A DNA stretch of 21,818 bases. It comes from Stramenopiles sp. TOSAG23-2. Its lineage: Eukaryota; Sar. Position numbers and translations under genes: made by a program. This document shows, in pieces, positions 18,221-21,818 of the stretch; positions within the stretch are counted from its first letter, which is position 1, and the number at the start of each line of letters is the position of its first letter. The stretch is taken from positions 1-21,818 of the forward strand of contig LT649528.1 of the NCBI GenBank assembly GCA_900128395.1, written 5' to 3'. The notes beneath the pieces are model-generated. The model did no database searches. It was given only the letters and a program-made list of their open reading frames with translations, and had not been told where the DNA came from.

Positions 18221-19547
18221 ATATATATATGATACTCTCGTGTACATTTTTTTATCTTTTAAAAATAATACGAAGTACGACTCGTATCTCATATACGTGG
18301 GAATACCTCTATACAATATCAAACGCATTTTAAAAATATGATGTCTTTATCACACATGTATGTGTTGAAAATGCACATTTTTGTATTAAAAATGTAAAAT
18401 TTGATGCTTTAAGCATATTTTATTTAACAAATTCGTATCGAATATCAATTTAATATCATATAATAACACATTTTTATGTTTTGATCACACTAAAAAGGGC
18501 GAATTGAATCCAACATATGTTAATAATGACTATTTTCCATTAATTTCTGAGCAAGGTGCAATTTTTTCCTATATTTTTTCAAATAAATAAATAAATCTTT
18601 GCAAAATTAATAAAAAAACTCAAAATTCTAAAACGAATGGGATTTTCTACAAATATTTTACAAACCAGTCCATCAAAAGAGTTTGTTGGAACCATTTAGT
18701 ATACATTTTGAACCATATTGGGAGAGTCAATAGCTTGTATTTGATTTTTCATATGTTTCCACGGTAAATTGCGCAAAAAAAAAAAAACAAGGTGAGAGAA
18801 AGTTGCGTTCAGCACCATCATGTGTTGTTTGAACTAGTTTTTTCGCTTTTTCTCGAATAATTTCTACACTGACTTTAAAATAACATACAGGTATTGCTTG
18901 TATGAGGATATACTTAATATACGTGGCTGAAAATCGCACCCAAGTACGTGTCTATTGCGGATATTACGAATAACTCATATATCCCAGCTAATCTTTAATT
19001 GACCCACGCAGAGCAACCAGAACCACCGAAGTTTGTGACAGACTCCAATTTCATCACTAATATCAACATTTAAACCGTTTGAACAAAGTAAAATCGAAAT
19101 ATAACATGTTGTAGACATACCTACAAGTCATACCGTTTCATCTTTGCCCACCATTTGTTGCGAAACGTGGTATTTGTATGCAGTGATCTCTAAATGTGTA
19201 TTTTTAGCCTTTTCAAAGTTCGTTGATAAATTTATCGTTATATTTTTTCATCCGAATAAATTTAATTTGACTTGACGCAGATAAAAATATTGATCATTTT
19301 ACTGGTAGGCATGCAGGCTTGATAGTATACAATTTTAAAAATGTAATTTTAGAACTTTTTTTAAAAATGGGGAGAGTTTGCCAGGTTTGAACTCGATGAA
19401 AAAAAAGCATGCACATAGCAGGGCCTAAAATCATTGTTTTGATCATATTTTAGTACAATTTCTTCATGCTGTGTCCATGGTAAAACAAAGGAGTAGATTT
19501 TACTAGAATTTACGTGTACATTTACCTGCTATTTATATGCTATTTCG

Positions 19548-19567
19548 CCAATAATCGCATATAAAAA
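19548..19567 (+). promoter_or_regulatory. CCAAT box and TATA-like element of the histone H1 gene
   Basis: CCAAT at 19548-19552 is followed by TATAAAAA at 19560-19567, about 120 bases before the H1 ATG. A purine-rich leader of A and AC runs follows. This is the clearest canonical core-promoter arrangement in the window, but motif matches of this size are common in AT-rich DNA. Confidence 0.4.
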
Positions 19568-19683
19568 CATATACATACATACAAAAACATATATATATCA
19601 ACAGAAACATAGATAGACGGGATAGATAATAACAACAAAAACTAAACAGAAATTTATAAAAAACTTCTAAAAACATTACAAAT

Positions 19684-20518
19684 ATGCCAGCAAAAAAAGC
19701 AACACCAAAAGGTCCATCATACAAGTAAGTAAAACTTATACATAGAAAAAATTACGTATAAAATTTTTCACATTTTGCCTTCCGTGGCCATGAGCCAGAC
19801 AAAACGCTCCTGACCCCCTCCATTTCCAACATCGAAGTTTGTATTTTCATAGATACATTCCTTCATTTACATGTAAGGCATACTTGAAAGTCTTTCTTTC
19901 ATCGTGCTTACGAAAGCGAAGAAGTTCGTTGCGTTAAAACGGTCGAATAGAAAGCGCTGCGTTGTAAAATGTGGAAACTGGATTCGGATGCTGTCAACTC
20001 CAACCCCCATGAGCTCGACCTCAAAACCACATATCACCTCAAAGTACAATTGTTCACTAACAACAAAAATATATATTCATATACATAACTATACCATCGC
20101 GTTACACAACAACAGAGACCAAATCAAAGCATGTATCCTTGCATTGAAAGAGCGTTCCGGTTCTAGTTTACAAGCAATCAAAAAATTCTTAGGTGCATCC
20201 CCAGCGCAATACCGTTTCATCAACGCAGCATTACGTTCAGGTGTAGCAAGTGGATTCTTTGTTAAAAACAAAGGTAAATACAAGTTGAGCGCAGAAGCCA
20301 AAAAAGGTCCAAAGAAAAAGAAGAAAAAGAAGAAGAAGAAGAAAAAGAAGAAAAAGAAGAAGAAGAAAAAGAAAAAGAAGAAAAAGAAAAAGAAGAAAAA
20401 GAAAAAGAAAGCAAAGAAAAAGAAAGCAAAGAAAAAGAAGCCAGCAAAGAAAGCAAAAAAAGGCAAGAAAAAGTCAAAAGACAAAAAAAAGAAGAAAGCT
20501 AAAAAAAGCAAAAAATAA
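19684..20518 (+). CDS. Histone H1-like linker histone with poly-lysine tail (two exons: 19684-19724 and 20116-20518)
   Basis: Binds linker DNA at the nucleosome and compacts chromatin. Exon 1 (41 nt) encodes MPAKKATPKGPSY plus two bases; GTAAGT at 19725 and CAG at 20113-20115 bound a 391-nt intron; joining restores AAA-GAC, giving SYKDQIKACILALKERSGSS. The product is 147 residues. A winged-helix H1 domain covers about residues 10-76 (DQIKACILALKERSGSSLQA, IKKFLGASPAQYRFINAAL, GVASGFFVKNKGKYKLS), followed by GP and 33 consecutive lysines (K80-K112), then a Lys/Ala/Pro/Ser tail. The short N-terminal arm and long basic C-tail are normal for H1; the unbroken lysine run is extreme. No metazoan-type histone 3' stem-loop consensus follows the stop, so a polyadenylated transcript is likely. 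An in-frame ATG inside the intron (19904) would lose the domain start. Confidence 0.9.
19725..20115 (+). other. Intron of the histone H1 gene
   Basis: The donor GTAAGT is a strong consensus. The acceptor ACAACAACAG has no polypyrimidine tract. The intron body from about 19780 to 20040 is visibly richer in G+C than the spacers (for example GTGGCCATGAGCCAGAC) and happens to be open in one frame. Splicing restores the conserved H1 sequence in phase, which is the main support. Confidence 0.82.
20312..20410 (+). repeat. AAG/AAA purine tract coding for Lys33
   Basis: Ninety-nine bases made only of AAG (22) and AAA (11) codons. Two AAA codons never stand next to each other, so no A-run exceeds five. 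Tandem AAA-AAA does occur in the tail just downstream. Confidence 0.9.
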
Positions 20519-20908
20519 ATGATTTTGGTTTTATAAAGTCATTTATCGTTTTGCGATGCTTTACGTTTCAAAAGCCTCAGAATTCGTCCATGCATTCTTG
20601 CATTTGTTTTCTATCTCCGTGTAGATTGTAGCACGTTCACGTGTACATATTACAATATACATATTTGCATTGATGTGCATTATGAAGTGTATTTTAAAAT
20701 GTTACACATGTTTTGGAACATTTTAAATATAATACTTCATTTGGTATATCTTCAAGTGTGAATCGTCAATGTTGCAGATTACATTTTATTTAATAAAAAA
20801 AGAAAAAATAGTTTAATAATCGAGCAATGGGTAGAGTGTGTTTAAATTGTTTTAAATATATTTTAGAAATTGTTGTTTATTACTTTTGCGTGTATATATA
20901 CTTCGTAT

Positions 20909-21050
20909 ATTTTTTTTTTGTGTCTCTTTTCAGAATACTTTCATTTCTCCGTAAAGCAAAATTTATTCGTTTTTTTTCACCTAAGTTGAACCGCGGAAAG
21001 TTCTTTAATATTTTTATTTTGTCTAATATTTTTCAAGTACAAATATAGGT
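20909..21050 (+). other. Candidate exon bounded by splice-like sites (acceptor at 20933, donor at 21049)
   Basis: TTTTTTTTTGTGTCTCTTTTCAG ends at 20933 and is the best polypyrimidine/CAG acceptor in the window. ATATAG/GTAAAT gives a donor at 21049. The 115-bp segment between is not recognised in any frame. It may be an exon of an unannotated or noncoding transcript, or chance. Confidence 0.25.
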
Positions 21051-21497
21051 AAATCAATACATTTATAACTATAAATATCTATATTATTTTTAAAATGGTT
21101 ATATATTTAGTATTACACAGCATATATTAAAAATTAGTCTAGTAAAATGTATGCCTACCAATCTGGGCAAGTTTCTCAATGTTTTGTTTGTTTTTTTTTG
21201 TTTACATTTCATTGTGCGTGCCAGCGGGGTGAAATGGTGTTTGAAAATTAGTGTTATGCCCTTGCTATTTCAAATGCTTTTTTCATCACGAGATACTCTA
21301 CGATGGAAACACCACTGTTTTAACTTATCTCATCAATTCACCAAAAAATAAAACAGCACAGTATTGACCTTTAGCTATTTGATATACGCACGAGGAGTGG
21401 AATTAATGTAGGTAAAAAAAGATAGGGTATTATGAGTTTATCAGGTTAGTAAACTTTCGGTTCTAATATGTACTTTTATGGATTTTTATTCCTGATA

Positions 21498-21524
21498 TAA
21501 TGGTAATAATGGTAATAATGGTAA
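21498..21524. repeat. 9-bp tandem repeat, three copies of TAATGGTAA
   Basis: Three perfect consecutive copies just left of the GC-rich inverted-repeat element. Confidence 0.85.
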
Positions 21525-21548
21525 TTTATAAGTTGGTGTTACCACAAT

Positions 21549-21743
21549 CTACCAGGGCACAGGCGCATTCCACTGGCCTGGCTGGCCCACAGCATTATGA
21601 TTTTTTAAAGTTATCATCAACTCATACATCATAAATACATAAATACTACACCTCGACAGCATAAGGCCTGTGCTGTGGGCCAGGAGAGAAAAGCCCCTGG
21701 AAAGCACACTGGCACATCTCAGTATACCAGTATACCAGTAGAC
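21549..21743. repeat. GC-rich inverted-repeat element (MITE-like)
   Basis: CTGGCCCACAGCA at 21582-21594 and its exact reverse complement TGCTGTGGGCCAG at 21671-21683 form 13-bp arms around a 76-bp AT-rich centre. Outward of the arms similarity continues imperfectly: GCATTCCACTGGC on the left resembles GCTTTCCAGGGGC read from the right side. The right flank ends in CAGTATAC-CAGTATAC-CAGTAGAC (21720-21743). No coding sequence is inside. Possible non-autonomous transposon or structured regulatory repeat. Confidence 0.5.
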
Positions 21744-21818
21744 GACTAGCAGTGGTGCAGTATTCTTACACACTATGAAACATTTTGACGCTTGTATCCC
21801 TTGCTGTGTCAATGCTAT

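Larger units (their letters stand above)
17637..19683. other. 2-kb AT-rich intergenic region without a recognisable intact gene
   Basis: Read on both strands, it yields no convincing full protein, tRNA or rRNA. It contains the kinase 3' flank, tandem hairpins at 17975-18004, the second copy of the dispersed repeat (18119-18220), an AAAT microsatellite near 18586-18597, a poly-A run of about 13 at 18775-18787, a weak transposase-like relic on the minus strand at 18727-18939, and the H1 promoter at its right end. Confidence 0.6.
20519..21818. other. AT-rich region downstream of histone H1
   Basis: No recognisable protein or RNA gene. It contains a strong acceptor-like site (20909-20933) followed 115 bases later by a donor-like site, a 9-bp tandem repeat (21498-21524), and GC-rich inverted-repeat sequence from 21549 to about 21745. 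A possible AATAAA lies at 20792-20797. Histone 3' end processing signals are not obvious; ATCG-TTTTG-CGAT just after the stop could form only a four-pair stem. Confidence 0.55.

Noticed and set aside
19904-20115. Reading the H1 gene as one 204-residue frame starting at 19904
   Set aside because: The upstream residues have no H1 similarity. Splicing 19724 to 20116 restores the conserved SYKDQIKACI sequence from a proper ATG.
20524-20580. Histone mRNA 3' stem-loop after H1
   Set aside because: Only a four-pair stem (ATCG/CGAT) is present and the metazoan consensus is absent.
20827-21048. 73-codon plus-strand frame as a protein gene
   Set aside because: It runs through a pyrimidine tract and splice acceptor, and its translation is mostly Phe/Tyr/Ile runs; kept only as a possible spliced segment.
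1-21818. CRISPR array, bacterial operon or viral cassette
   Set aside because: No regularly spaced direct repeats, no ribosome-binding-site-linked gene strings and no viral hallmark genes; the genes are typical eukaryotic nuclear families.

Overview
This window looks like nuclear DNA of a microbial eukaryote. Five protein genes sit in very AT-rich spacers: a 2.7-thousand-residue BEACH/WD40 protein, a fungal/protist-type mRNA 5'-triphosphatase, a seven-helix PAQR receptor-like protein, a MAP kinase kinase-like kinase and a lysine-tailed linker histone H1. Stops are TAA (four genes) and TGA (one), so the standard code fits. Four genes read as single uninterrupted frames; only H1 clearly needs an intron. 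A metal-dependent Cet1-type RNA triphosphatase argues against an animal or land plant. Plant-like MAP2K features, intron poverty and asparagine tracts would fit a stramenopile (diatom-like) or another SAR protist, but the sequence alone does not settle this.

Layout. 1-1431: gene-poor AT-rich flank with one copy of a dispersed repeat. 1432-9522 (-): BEACH protein. 9523-10141: spacer with a probable 3' splice site next to the BEACH start and a GC-rich island. 10142-11461 (-): RNA triphosphatase. 11462-12131: divergent spacer shared with the next gene, holding a second GC-rich island and a dense CTAG/AGCT cluster. 12132-13703 (+): PAQR protein with a large helical insert. 13704-14504: spacer with a 23-nt palindrome and a probable 3' splice site just before the kinase ATG. 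14505-17636 (+): MAP2K-like kinase with a long disordered N-terminus carrying a duplicated docking-like motif. 17637-19683: 2 kb without a recognisable gene, with the second repeat copy, tandem hairpins and a possible transposase relic. 19684-20518 (+): two-exon histone H1. 20519-21818: spacer with an orphan splice-site-bounded segment and a GC-rich inverted-repeat element.

The genes do not form one pathway. They are single-function housekeeping or signalling genes: membrane trafficking, mRNA capping, membrane receptor/hydrolase, MAPK signalling and chromatin. I found no CRISPR array, tRNA, rRNA, intact transposase or multi-gene defence or biosynthetic system. The most notable features are the short GC-rich islands that recur in the AT-rich spacers, the splice acceptors one base before two start codons, the PAQR insert, the kinase docking-motif duplication and the codon pattern of the H1 lysine run.
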